In this document: piece after piece, positions 1 through 5,339 of the stretch | Position numbering within the stretch: position 1 is the first letter of the stretch | Layout: the number at the start of each line of letters is the position of its first letter | Assembly: GCA_009786625.1 (NCBI GenBank) | Contig: WQRT01000044.1 | Span: forward strand, 1-5,339 | Length of the DNA stretch: 5,339 nucleotides | Source: Treponema sp. | GTDB lineage: Bacteria > Spirochaetota > Spirochaetia > Treponematales > Breznakiellaceae | Direction: 5' to 3' | Position numbers and translations under genes: made by a program | The notes under the pieces: model-generated | What the model saw: only the letters and a program-made list of their open reading frames with translations | The model's database searches: none | What the model was told of the DNA's origin: nothing

Positions 1-506
1 GCGCAGACCATAATTCTTGGATCAGCCGGATTTACCTCGACATCCTTGATTTCCTGTACAACAGTCATAAACGATTTTACGCCGTTATTAAAAACCTTGA
101 TTGTTTTAACCGGAAGCCCGTTATTTCGCGCCTCCCAATTCTGCGTATCAGCGGAAACAAAAATCCCTTCGTTTCCCATTATCACCCAGGCTTCATTTTC
201 GCCCGGAATATAAACGATTTTTTTAACCGAGCCGCCTGTCCACAACGCATGCCTGTTTCCCGCAGGATCGATGGAAAAAAGCCCATCATTGGTACCGGCG
301 AGTATTGAAGGCAGCACTACAGAAGGCTCAGCCAGAATCGCGTTCGCGTCGGCTTCACCTTCTTCCTGACGGCTGTCCCAGCCTGCCTCCGGACGATCAT
401 CCCTGACCTCCGACCTGCTCATCGTGCATACAAAAAGCGACAACGAAGAGGCGGCGATAAATAATGCGATAACTGCATTTTTAAAAGTTATTATGTTATT
501 CTTCAT
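1..506 (-). CDS. Probable beta-propeller lipoprotein, N-terminal part (3' end beyond window)
   Basis: The reading frame is open from an ATG at 506-504 to the left edge, about 168 codons. Residues 1-27 look like a lipoprotein signal: a short basic start, a hydrophobic stretch (roughly residues 11-26) and LFVC with Cys27 as the likely lipidated residue. This is a relaxed lipobox of the kind accepted in spirochaetes. A polar, acidic linker follows (residues 28-60). After it come ILAGTNDGLFSID, GNEGIFVSADTQNWEARNNGLP and, at the cut end, DVEVNPADPRIMV. These match the look of BNR/sortilin/YCF48-type beta-propeller blades (xGTxxGLF, S-x-D-x-x-W, DVxVNPxDPR). The role is unknown; an envelope-anchored propeller is inferred. 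The ribosome binding site is poor (GGTAG about 9 bases before ATG). It lies 78 bp downstream of the ATPase gene on the same strand, with a possible promoter of its own. The product family is fairly likely; the start is moderately sure. Confidence 0.72.
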   Translation of the reverse strand, partial: MKNNIITFKNAVIALFIAASSLSLFVCTMSRSEVRDDRPEAGWDSRQEEGEADANAILAEPSVVLPSILAGTNDGLFSIDPAGNRHALWTGGSVKKIVYIPGENEAWVIMGNEGIFVSADTQNWEARNNGLPVKTIKVFNNGVKSFMTVVQEIKDVEVNPADPRIMVC

Positions 507-524
507 TTTATTACTACCATTTTT

Positions 525-553
525 AATATATCGGCATTCGCGAAATGTTTAAA
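525..553 (-). promoter_or_regulatory. Possible promoter of the lipoprotein gene
   Basis: On the minus strand there is TTTAAA (553-548) and TATATT (530-525) separated by 17 bases. The -10 box matches the sigma70 consensus at five of six positions, the -35 box at four. Transcription would start near 518, giving a leader of only about a dozen bases. No clear terminator is visible between the ATPase stop and this site, so read-through from the ATPase gene is an alternative. Confidence 0.4.
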
Positions 554-584
554 GCGGGTATAACAGGAAATTCGTCGTTTTATT

Positions 585-1799
585 TTAAATTTCCCAGACC
601 GGTATTGATAAGGCATCACGATTAATTGCCATACGTTCCTTGCAAAGACATAATACGGCGCCGCTGCCGGTCTTTTTCCCCAGTTTTTTAAGGACATTAA
701 AATGTTTGATATCTTTTTCGCCAGGATTGGCGGTTTTCTTTACTTCAACAGGGTATAAAGTCATATTTTTTTCGATTACAAAATCGATTTCTTTTTGATC
801 CGTGTCGCGGTAAAAATAAATCAACGGCTCTTCGCCTCTATGCCTGTAGCTTTTCAATATCTCGCCGAAACACCAAGTCTCCAGAATCGCGCCGTCCATC
901 GCGCCTGAATAAAGTGTTTCCGGCGTTTCCCATCTGCAAAGATACGCGCAAAGCCCGGTGTCCAAAAAATAAACCTTCGGCGTTTTGATGATGCGGCTTG
1001 TCACATTGGGGGAGTACGGCTGCAAAAGGTATACAAGCCCGGAACGCTCAAGAACACCCATCCACGCCTGGGCGGTTTTTACATCAATACCGATATCACG
1101 CGCCAGATTGCTGTAATTTACGAGGTTCCCCGTTCTAGCGGCAACAGCCGATAAAAAATTATAAAATTGAACAGGTTTTTCTATACTGTAAAAATCTCTG
1201 ACATCCCTTTCTATGTAGGACTGAACGTACGATGAATAATATGCTCTTCGGTTTATTTTTTTTTGAGTGATAGGTTCAGGAAGCGAACCGTCCCAAATAT
1301 GTTTGTATACATCCATTACTGTCAAAGGTTTTACCGCTTTTTCCTGTTTGTTTGAATCCGGTGTAAAAGGTTTCCCGCTGTACGGAACTTTTTTTATCTC
1401 ACGCAATGAAAGCCCCAGAAGCTCAAGGATGACGATACGCCCCGCGAGGGATTCATTGATACCTTGCATTAATTTATACTTCTGCGAACCTGTAAGCCAG
1501 AACGCGCCTTTTTGATTTTTGTGTGTATCAACGTACATTTTAATAAAAGGAAAAAGCTCAGGCGCGTATTGCGCTTCGTCTATTAAAACAGGCGGAGGGT
1601 TTTCCTCAAGAAAAAGCTCAGGATCACTCTGCGCAAGACCCCGATACCTTGGATCATCGAGGGTCACATAGGATCTTTTCCCTTTGGCGAGGTTTTCCAT
1701 GACGGTAGTTTTTCCCACCTGCCGCTGCCCCGTAAGAAGCAGCACCTTAAAGGTTTTTGAATATTCTTCAATAGCCTTTGACATTGTTCTTTCCAGCAT
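585..1799 (-). CDS. AAA_14 / DUF4143 ATP-binding protein
   Basis: This is a complete 404-residue protein, a normal length for the family. Walker A is GQRQVGKT at residues 24-31 and Walker B is VLIDEAQ at 71-77 (D74, E75). LTGSQ at 102-106 fits sensor I, and SLAGRI with R121 is the conserved family arginine. Residues about 227-259 (NYSNLARDIGID, then KTAQAWMGVLERSGLVY) look like a winged helix-turn-helix. The C-terminal DUF4143 part carries a PD-(D/E)xK-like set: EIDFVIE at 337-343 (D339) and PVEVKK at 350-355 (E352, K354). Proteins of this kind are widespread in bacteria and archaea, often in many copies per genome, and their biological role is poorly known; nuclease activity is possible but not shown. 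The start at 1799 is supported by GGGAGG at 1810-1805, five bases away; an internal Met (residue 6) is less well placed. Transcription comes from a near-consensus promoter flanked by two palindromes, so tight control, perhaps by its own HTH, is inferred. Confidence 0.9.
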   Translation of the reverse strand: MLERTMSKAIEEYSKTFKVLLLTGQRQVGKTTVMENLAKGKRSYVTLDDPRYRGLAQSDPELFLEENPPPVLIDEAQYAPELFPFIKMYVDTHKNQKGAFWLTGSQKYKLMQGINESLAGRIVILELLGLSLREIKKVPYSGKPFTPDSNKQEKAVKPLTVMDVYKHIWDGSLPEPITQKKINRRAYYSSYVQSYIERDVRDFYSIEKPVQFYNFLSAVAARTGNLVNYSNLARDIGIDVKTAQAWMGVLERSGLVYLLQPYSPNVTSRIIKTPKVYFLDTGLCAYLCRWETPETLYSGAMDGAILETWCFGEILKSYRHRGEEPLIYFYRDTDQKEIDFVIEKNMTLYPVEVKKTANPGEKDIKHFNVLKKLGKKTGSGAVLCLCKERMAINRDALSIPVWEI

Positions 1800-1809
1800 A
1801 CACGCCTCC

Positions 1810-1842
1810 CGTTCAATTTGGAGTCTAATTCCATATTAAACG
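1810..1842. promoter_or_regulatory. Operator-like palindrome, copy 1 (over the -10 box and start point)
   Basis: The left arm CGTTCAATTTGGAGT (1810-1824) and right arm ATTCCATATTAAACG (1828-1842) pair at 12 of 15 positions around a 3-base centre. The left arm differs from that of copy 2 at one base of 15. The site covers the whole -10 box (1833-1838) of the ATPase promoter and is centred on the predicted transcription start near 1826, so a bound protein would block initiation. The sequence shows the symmetry; the binding protein is inferred. Confidence 0.7.
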
Positions 1843-1861
1843 AGATTAATTAGCTTGTCAA
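1833..1861 (-). promoter_or_regulatory. Sigma70-type promoter of the ATPase gene
   Basis: On the minus strand a perfect TTGACA (1861-1856) is followed after exactly 17 bases by TAATAT (1838-1833, five of six matches to TATAAT). The predicted start near 1826 gives a leader of about 27 bases containing the GGGAGG ribosome binding site. This near-consensus promoter would be very active unless repressed, which fits the palindromes on either side. Confidence 0.8.
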
Positions 1862-1867
1862 CAGGTT

Positions 1868-1900
1868 CGTTCAATTTGGAATGTGATTCCAAATTGAACG
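1868..1900. promoter_or_regulatory. Operator-like palindrome, copy 2 (perfect, upstream of the -35 box)
   Basis: The arms CGTTCAATTTGGAAT (1868-1882) and ATTCCAAATTGAACG (1886-1900) are exact reverse complements, 15 bp each, around GTG. The site ends 7 bp upstream of the ATPase -35 box. Its centre (1884) is 58 bp, about 5.5 helical turns, from the centre of copy 1 (1826). The perfect dyad with a 3-base centre fits a dimeric repressor site. A terminator is less likely because no T-run follows on either strand. Confidence 0.75.
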
Positions 1901-1967
1901 GATTTATATAAATTACAGAAGCACGATAGTGCGCTAAAATGTACGCAATTCTTGCGGAGGTTCGGGC

Positions 1968-1996
1968 TTGACCAAAGTATAAACATTGTTTATACT
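1968..1996 (+). promoter_or_regulatory. Promoter of the mazEF operon
   Basis: TTGACC (1968-1973, five of six) and TATACT (1991-1996, five of six) lie exactly 17 bases apart. The start is expected near 2003, leaving a leader of only about 14 bases with the GGAGG (2003-2007) almost at its 5' end. The promoter is separate from and divergent to that of the ATPase gene. Confidence 0.75.
1976..1996. promoter_or_regulatory. Probable MazE/MazEF operator palindrome
   Basis: AGTATAAAC (1976-1984) and GTTTATACT (1988-1996) are exact reverse complements around ATT. The dyad spans half of the promoter spacer and the entire -10 box. MazE-type antitoxins bind dyads in their own promoters through the AbrB-like domain and repress with MazF as co-repressor, so this is the natural candidate site. 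It differs in sequence from the two palindromes at the ATPase promoter, implying a different regulator. Confidence 0.65.
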
Positions 1997-2016
1997 ATAC
2001 ATGGAGGATAAATTTT

Positions 2017-2253
2017 ATGGAAGCAGTAGTTAAAAAATGGGGAAACAGTCTTGGAATCAGGATACCGAATCTGATTGTCCGCGAATTATCATTAAAAGAT
2101 GGTTCGCATGTTGATATTAATGACAGAGGAAAAGAAATTATAATTACCCCAATCCAAAAAAACAAATTATCCGAAATGTTAAACGCTATTAATGATCAAA
2201 ATCTCCATGCCGAAATAGATACCGCGGGACCCGTTGGAAAGGAAATATGGTAA
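2017..2253 (+). CDS. mazE: MazE/PemI-type antitoxin (AbrB-like)
   Basis: A 78-residue protein of normal antitoxin length. Residues 1-47 form a SpoVT/AbrB swapped-hairpin domain; KKWGNSLGIRIP at 6-17 is the family signature and provides DNA binding as a dimer. The rest (about residues 48-78), with NKLSEMLNAI and an acidic tail ending GKEIW, is the flexible part that in this family wraps round MazF and blocks its active site. The start is fixed by GGAGG at 2003-2007, nine bases upstream. The stop overlaps the mazF start (ATGGTAA), so the two are translationally coupled, antitoxin first. Spot counts of a few lines suggest this operon is about ten points poorer in G+C than the transporter gene, which may point to acquisition by transfer. 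Confidence 0.9.
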   Translation: MEAVVKKWGNSLGIRIPNLIVRELSLKDGSHVDINDRGKEIIITPIQKNKLSEMLNAINDQNLHAEIDTAGPVGKEIW

Positions 2254-2588
2254 AGAAAAAATATATACCTGAACGAGGTGACATTGTTTGGCTGAATTTT
2301 GATCCGCAGTCAGGACATGAACAGAAAGGGAAAGGACCGGCGATGGTTATTTCTCCAAAAGAATACAATGATAAAACCGGATTGGGACTTTTTTGCCCTA
2401 TTACAAGCGCCGTAAAGAACTATCCCTTTGAAGTAAAAATTAATAATAAAAAAATAAACGGCGTTGTATTGGCAGACCAGATTAAAAGTCTTGATTGGGA
2501 AACCAGAAAAATCGAGTATATAACAAGGGAAACCCCTGGCATAATCGATGCCGTTATAGACAAAATAAGAGTGCTGTTATTAGACTAA
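2247..2588 (+). CDS. mazF: MazF/PemK-type endoribonuclease toxin with an atypical active-site residue
   Basis: A 113-residue protein collinear with E. coli MazF: YIPERGDIVWLNFDPQSGHEQ (residues 6-26), PAMVISPKEYNDKTG (31-45), CPITSAVKNYPFEV (50-63) and GVVLADQIKSLDW (71-83). Family members are mRNA-cleaving toxins that halt translation when MazE is lost. Thr53, matching the catalytic Thr52 of E. coli MazF, is present. The position matching catalytic Arg29 is Gly30: the usual RPA is GPA here, encoded by GGA, one transition from the Arg codon AGA. Lys29 sits next to it. The toxin may therefore be weakened or inactive, or Lys29 may substitute; this cannot be settled from sequence. The start overlaps mazE by 7 bases, with AAAGGAAA just upstream acting as the ribosome binding site. 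Confidence 0.9.
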   Translation: MVKKKYIPERGDIVWLNFDPQSGHEQKGKGPAMVISPKEYNDKTGLGLFCPITSAVKNYPFEVKINNKKINGVVLADQIKSLDWETRKIEYITRETPGIIDAVIDKIRVLLLD

Positions 2589-2604
2589 AAATGCCCGCAT
2601 TTTT
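2587..2604 (+). terminator. Weak terminator-like hairpin after mazF
   Basis: AAAAATG (2587-2593) and CATTTTT (2598-2604) pair over 7 bp around CCCG, starting inside the mazF stop codon. The descending arm supplies the only T-run. The stem is almost all A-T, so termination would be inefficient; the strong inverted repeat further on may finish the job. Confidence 0.35.
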
Positions 2605-2655
2605 CAATGAGTAAAACAATAACAATTCACTTAGTAAAGTAAAAAATCCCTCAAT

Positions 2656-2751
2656 CCCCGCCATTTAATAAAAAACCAAATACACACAAGGCAGGCTAGG
2701 AGCAGTGAGTCTGGTAAAACTATTTTGCGGTCCCTCGCGAAGGAAACCCAA
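2656..2751 (+). repeat. Direct repeat, unit 1 (96 bp)
   Basis: First complete copy of an intergenic repeat starting CCCCGCCATT and ending GAAGGAAACCCAA. It is roughly 90 % identical to unit 2 with a few small gaps. Inside it are a T/A-rich lead (ATTTAATAAAAAA), a core GGCAGGCTAGGAGCAGTG and a CTCGCGAAGG segment that can fold into a small hairpin. A degenerate trace of a preceding unit may be visible at 2644-2655. Confidence 0.85.
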
Positions 2752-2846
2752 CCCCGCCATTAAATAAAACCAAATACACACAAGACAGGCTAGGAGCAGT
2801 GGGTCTGGCTAAACCATTTATGCGGTTCCTCGCGAAGGAAACCCAA
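2752..2846 (+). repeat. Direct repeat, unit 2 (95 bp)
   Basis: Second copy, directly abutting unit 1 with no spacer. GGTTCCT (2824-2830) and AGGAAACC (2836-2843) pair around CGCGA with one bulged base, so each unit encodes its own short hairpin. The long minus-strand reading frame through this area only reflects the repeat lacking stops in one frame. Confidence 0.85.
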
Positions 2847-2910
2847 CCCCGCCATTTAATAAAAACTAAATACACGCAAGGCAGGCTGGGAGCAGTGGGT
2901 CTGGTAAAAC
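2847..2910 (+). repeat. Direct repeat, unit 3 (first two thirds)
   Basis: Third tandem copy, matching well from CCCCGCCATT to GGTAAAAC. After 2910 the sequence leaves the direct unit, although 2911-2935 (TTGC-GG, TTCGC, GGAG) still resembles a decayed end of the unit. Its core from 2877 onward forms the left arm of the perfect inverted repeat. Confidence 0.75.
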
Positions 2911-3030
2911 CTTGCTGGGAATTCGCTACGGAGCCTTGCATCATCCGAACTGCGTTCGTATGATGCTTTGTCTCCTTCGCGAGGAACCGCAAAATGGTTT
3001 TACCAGACCCACTGCTCCCAGCCTGCCTTG
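2877..3030. repeat. Perfect 34-bp inverted repeat enclosing an 86-bp centre
   Basis: Positions 2877-2910 and 2997-3030 are exact reverse complements over 34 bp. The right arm belongs to a fourth repeat unit in the opposite orientation, which continues leftward to about 2968 with the same CGCGAAGG segment. The centre holds a second dyad: 2938-2950 against 2954-2966, 12 of 13 positions paired around TGC. The whole block could extrude or fold in RNA as one long, slightly interrupted hairpin. It lies between the converging 3' ends of mazF and the transporter gene, so a role as a bidirectional transcription barrier is plausible; a decayed miniature mobile element is the alternative. Confidence 0.8.
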
Positions 3031-3044
3031 TATGTATATATATT

Positions 3045-5039
3045 TTATTTTTTACTAAATGGCACCCTAATTGGACCCTTCTTCTCCACTCGCCTGTAAT
3101 AAATAACATGCAATATCACAACACCCGCGCTAATGCTGATGCCGATTAGATCGTTTATCACACTTGGGCTAATTAATAAAAGACCGGCGGCAATTGCGAT
3201 AATGCGCATCGGAGCGCTCAATTTTCTTAACAAAAATCCTTCAAGACCTATCGCCAGATTGAACATCCCGACTATCGATGTAATCATTATTAATGCAAAG
3301 TTCAGCGGAGTTGTTCCGATAAAAAGCATTTCCGGGCTGAATACAAAAATGTACGGAACGATGAACGCCGCGATGGCGAGTCTAGTCGCTGTAACGGCTG
3401 TTAACAGCGGGTTTGATTTCGCGATGGCGGCTCCGGCGTATGCGGCGAGCGCCACAGGCGGCGTTATGTCTGCGACAATTCCAAAATAGAAAACAAACAT
3501 ATGAGCCGCAAGGAGCGGCACAGGCACTCCGATTTCTGCTCCGGCGCGCATTACCATCGGGGCTGTGATTGTCGCCATGATTACATAGTTCGCGGTGGTG
3601 GGAATACCCATGCCGATTACAAGGCATGTAAGCATAGTGATCACAAGCGCGACAAGAAGGCTTGAACCTGTCGCTATAAAGAACGGATTATTTACAATCG
3701 ATGTCAAACTCGCGATGAGCATCTGCCCGATGCCTGTAAGAGATACAATCCCTATGATGGTTCCGGCTACGGCGCAGGCGACAGCGACGCCGATCGTGTT
3801 ACGCGAACCGTTGGTAACAGCTTCTGCGAAACCTTCGGGAGAAAAACGCGTTTCTTTGCTGAAAAAACTGACGGCGAACGCGGAAAGAACTCCGATACAC
3901 GCGGCGTAAGCGGGAGTAAAACCTATTCCCATAAATACAACTAAAACTATTACCGGCAAAAATAAATATCCTTTTCTAAGAAACAAAGGTAAAAATTTCG
4001 GTATCGATTCTTTGGGTAATCCTTCAAGGCCGAGTTTTTTCGCTTCAAAATGAACAACGAAGAAAATCCCGGTAAAGTAGAGTATAGCAGGGAGTATCGC
4101 CGAACCTGCGATTACAAGATACGGAATACCTGTAAACTCCGCCATCAAAAACGCGGCGGCTCCGAGAATCGGCGGAACAATCTGCCCTCCTGTCGAGGCG
4201 GCCGCTTCCACAGCCGCGGCGAACTCAGGCTTGTACCCTGTCTTCTTCATCATCGGAATCGTAACGCTGCCCGATCCTACCGTATTCGCGACAGAGCTTC
4301 CCGAGATCATTCCCTCAAGCGCGCTCGCGATGACCGCGACTTTGGCGGGACCTCCCGCGGTAAAGCCAGCGACAGAATTCGCAAGGTCGATAAAAAAATT
4401 CGCGATCCCTGATTTTTCCAGAAATGACGCGAGGAATATAAACAATACTATAAAAGTTGAACAAACGCCGATGGGAGTTCCTATCACTCCATCTGTAGTA
4501 TAAAAAAGCTGGTGAATAATACGGCGCAAAGAAAAGCCGTCGATAAAAGCATAGGTGATAAATCCGGCCGCTACCACAAGAATCGGAATACCGACAACAC
4601 GGCGGCACAGCTCGGCAAGAACCAGTATTCCGATAACGCCTACCGCGATATCCAAAGGTTGTATCAAAACCGCTCTATTAATAATTGCTTCAAAATTGAT
4701 AATGTAATAGAAGAAAGAACCTGAACCGAGAACCGCAAGTACATAGTCGTACCATGGAATGTAATTTTTTATTCTTTTCATCCCCTTGCGCCGCGGATAA
4801 ATTAAAAAGCCGATAAATACAAGTATTCCGATAAAGGCGCATCTTCTGACCTGCTCCGGCAGCGTGGCAATCAATGTTACCCAAAACACATAGGCGGCGA
4901 AAATTCCCAAAAGGCATTTAATGATAATATCGGGAATGCCTGTAAAATGACGGACATTTGACTCTCTGTCAAATTTCGCTATTAACTCCTCGGTTTCTTC
5001 CTCTGTTAACACATGATCGTCATCAACATTCTGATCCAT
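3045..5039 (-). CDS. TRAP transporter fused permease (DctQ-M type, TAXI class)
   Basis: A complete 664-residue membrane protein, within the usual range for fused TRAP permeases (TIGR02123-like). After an acidic cytoplasmic start (residues 1-35) come about 16-18 hydrophobic segments. The first few (roughly 36-165) correspond to the small DctQ-like part, the rest to the large DctM-like channel. Family hallmarks are the SGSSVANTVGSGSVTIPMM region (247-264), ASTGGQIVPPILGAAAF (281-297), GMGIPTTANYVI (476-487) and ADITPPVALAAYAGAAIA (523-540). TRAP systems import organic acids or related solutes with a sodium or proton gradient and need a periplasmic binding protein, which is not in this window; the substrate is unknown. 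AGGAG at 5050-5046, six bases from ATG, fixes the start. The gene upstream ends 15 bp away, suggesting one operon. The last codons resemble the start of the downstream repeat unit. Confidence 0.93.
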   Translation of the reverse strand: MDQNVDDDHVLTEEETEELIAKFDRESNVRHFTGIPDIIIKCLLGIFAAYVFWVTLIATLPEQVRRCAFIGILVFIGFLIYPRRKGMKRIKNYIPWYDYVLAVLGSGSFFYYIINFEAIINRAVLIQPLDIAVGVIGILVLAELCRRVVGIPILVVAAGFITYAFIDGFSLRRIIHQLFYTTDGVIGTPIGVCSTFIVLFIFLASFLEKSGIANFFIDLANSVAGFTAGGPAKVAVIASALEGMISGSSVANTVGSGSVTIPMMKKTGYKPEFAAAVEAAASTGGQIVPPILGAAAFLMAEFTGIPYLVIAGSAILPAILYFTGIFFVVHFEAKKLGLEGLPKESIPKFLPLFLRKGYLFLPVIVLVVFMGIGFTPAYAACIGVLSAFAVSFFSKETRFSPEGFAEAVTNGSRNTIGVAVACAVAGTIIGIVSLTGIGQMLIASLTSIVNNPFFIATGSSLLVALVITMLTCLVIGMGIPTTANYVIMATITAPMVMRAGAEIGVPVPLLAAHMFVFYFGIVADITPPVALAAYAGAAIAKSNPLLTAVTATRLAIAAFIVPYIFVFSPEMLFIGTTPLNFALIMITSIVGMFNLAIGLEGFLLRKLSAPMRIIAIAAGLLLISPSVINDLIGISISAGVVILHVIYYRRVEKKGPIRVPFSKK

Positions 5040-5054
5040 TTTTCTCTCCTATAT

Positions 5055-5339
5055 TTATCTGATCCTTAAAGTAACATGGGCGTTTCGTCCGCATAATTCT
5101 CTCAGACTGATACTCCGGCCGTTAATTAATAGCAGATGATCCGAAATTGTTCCTACAATATAGTTCAGTTCGGTAAAGGTACGGTTAAGGCCTGATATAA
5201 CAACAGCATCGCCGTCACGGCTTAACGTCTGCCCCTCTTCCAGATCGGACTGCATCCCCGCGCCGAATGAGTAAAAACGCACCTGTGTGCTTTTGATTTC
5301 CCTGCCTTCAGCTTTGAAGAATTCCTGTACAGGGCTGTT
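5055..5339 (-). CDS. Unrecognised protein, C-terminal end (start beyond window)
   Basis: The frame is open from the right edge to TAA at 5057-5055, giving the last 94 residues of a longer protein. The piece begins NSPVQEFFKAEGREIKS and continues with alternating hydrophobic and polar residues (GDAVVISGLN, LNYIVGTISDHLLLING, RNAHVTLRIR), suggesting a beta-rich fold ending in a basic tail. I do not recognise the family. It does not look like the C-terminus of a TAXI-type binding protein, which would be the expected partner of a fused TRAP permease at this place. Only 15 bp, which contain the permease ribosome binding site, separate the two genes, so cotranscription is very likely. A GTG at 5282 could act as a start, but the frame continues upstream without a stop. 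Confidence 0.7.
   Translation of the reverse strand, partial: NSPVQEFFKAEGREIKSTQVRFYSFGAGMQSDLEEGQTLSRDGDAVVISGLNRTFTELNYIVGTISDHLLLINGRSISLRELCGRNAHVTLRIR

Noticed and set aside
503..697. A 64-codon minus-strand frame spanning the ATPase 3' end and the start of the lipoprotein gene.
   Set aside because: It lies in another frame over the well-supported ATPase, has no family features, and fits an out-of-frame shadow.
1551..1622. AAAAAGCTCAGG occurs twice, 60 bp apart, inside the ATPase gene.
   Set aside because: Both copies encode the same short PELF string with the same codons; the surroundings are not repeated, so it looks like coincidence within coding sequence.
1921..1932. Small GCAC-GATA-GTGC hairpin between the two divergent promoters.
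   Set aside because: A 4-bp stem is expected by chance, and it is not aligned with either promoter.
2001..2033. A tiny upstream frame beginning ATGGAGGATAAA that overlaps the mazE start.
   Set aside because: It begins at or before the predicted transcript 5' end and contains the ribosome binding site of mazE, and it is only ten codons long, so a leader peptide is unlikely.
2656..3030. Repeats considered as a CRISPR array.
   Set aside because: The units are about 95 bp, abut directly with no unique spacers, vary in sequence, and include an inverted copy; no cas gene is present.
2720..3109. A 129-codon minus-strand reading frame through the repeat region with internally repeated segments (RPTAPSLPCVYLV and RPTAPSLSCVYLV).
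   Set aside because: It overlaps the end of the permease gene, and its internal repetition simply mirrors the DNA repeats. It lacks a convincing ribosome binding site and has an unlikely composition, so I take it as a spurious frame of the kind often annotated in repeats.

Overview
The window reads as a bacterial chromosome segment with moderate G+C (about 45-50 % in the longer genes, lower around mazEF). A spirochaete, perhaps Treponema-like, is a reasonable guess. The grounds are a relaxed lipobox on a beta-propeller lipoprotein, a fused TRAP permease, and an AAA_14/DUF4143 ATPase beside a MazEF module. This is inference: no rRNA or other marker gene is present.

Layout, left to right. Positions 1-506 (minus) are the N-terminal part of a probable lipoprotein with BNR/sortilin-like propeller repeats; the gene runs off the left edge. 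Positions 585-1799 (minus) encode a complete 404-residue ATP-binding protein of the AAA_14 + DUF4143 type. Positions 1800-2016 are a divergent control region. It holds a near-consensus sigma70 promoter for the ATPase, bracketed by two copies of a 33-bp palindrome, and a separate strong promoter for mazEF with its own palindrome. Positions 2017-2588 (plus) are a mazE-mazF toxin-antitoxin operon with overlapping genes. Positions 2589-3044 contain no credible gene. They carry a weak terminator-like hairpin, then three direct copies of a roughly 95-bp repeat and a fourth, inverted copy, giving a perfect 34-bp inverted repeat between the converging 3' ends of mazF and the transporter gene. Positions 3045-5039 (minus) encode a fused TRAP transporter permease of 664 residues. 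Positions 5055-5339 (minus) are the C-terminal end of an unrecognised protein, 15 bp upstream of the permease and probably in its operon.

The permease and its upstream neighbour look like one metabolic uptake operon. The ATPase, mazEF and repeat cluster look like accessory material lying between that operon and the lipoprotein gene. The main points for follow-up are the paired palindrome around the ATPase promoter, a glycine where MazF toxins normally have a catalytic arginine, and the repeat cluster, whose outermost copy appears to run into the last codons of the transporter gene. I see no convincing wholly new system; the ATPase with its paired operators is the nearest candidate.
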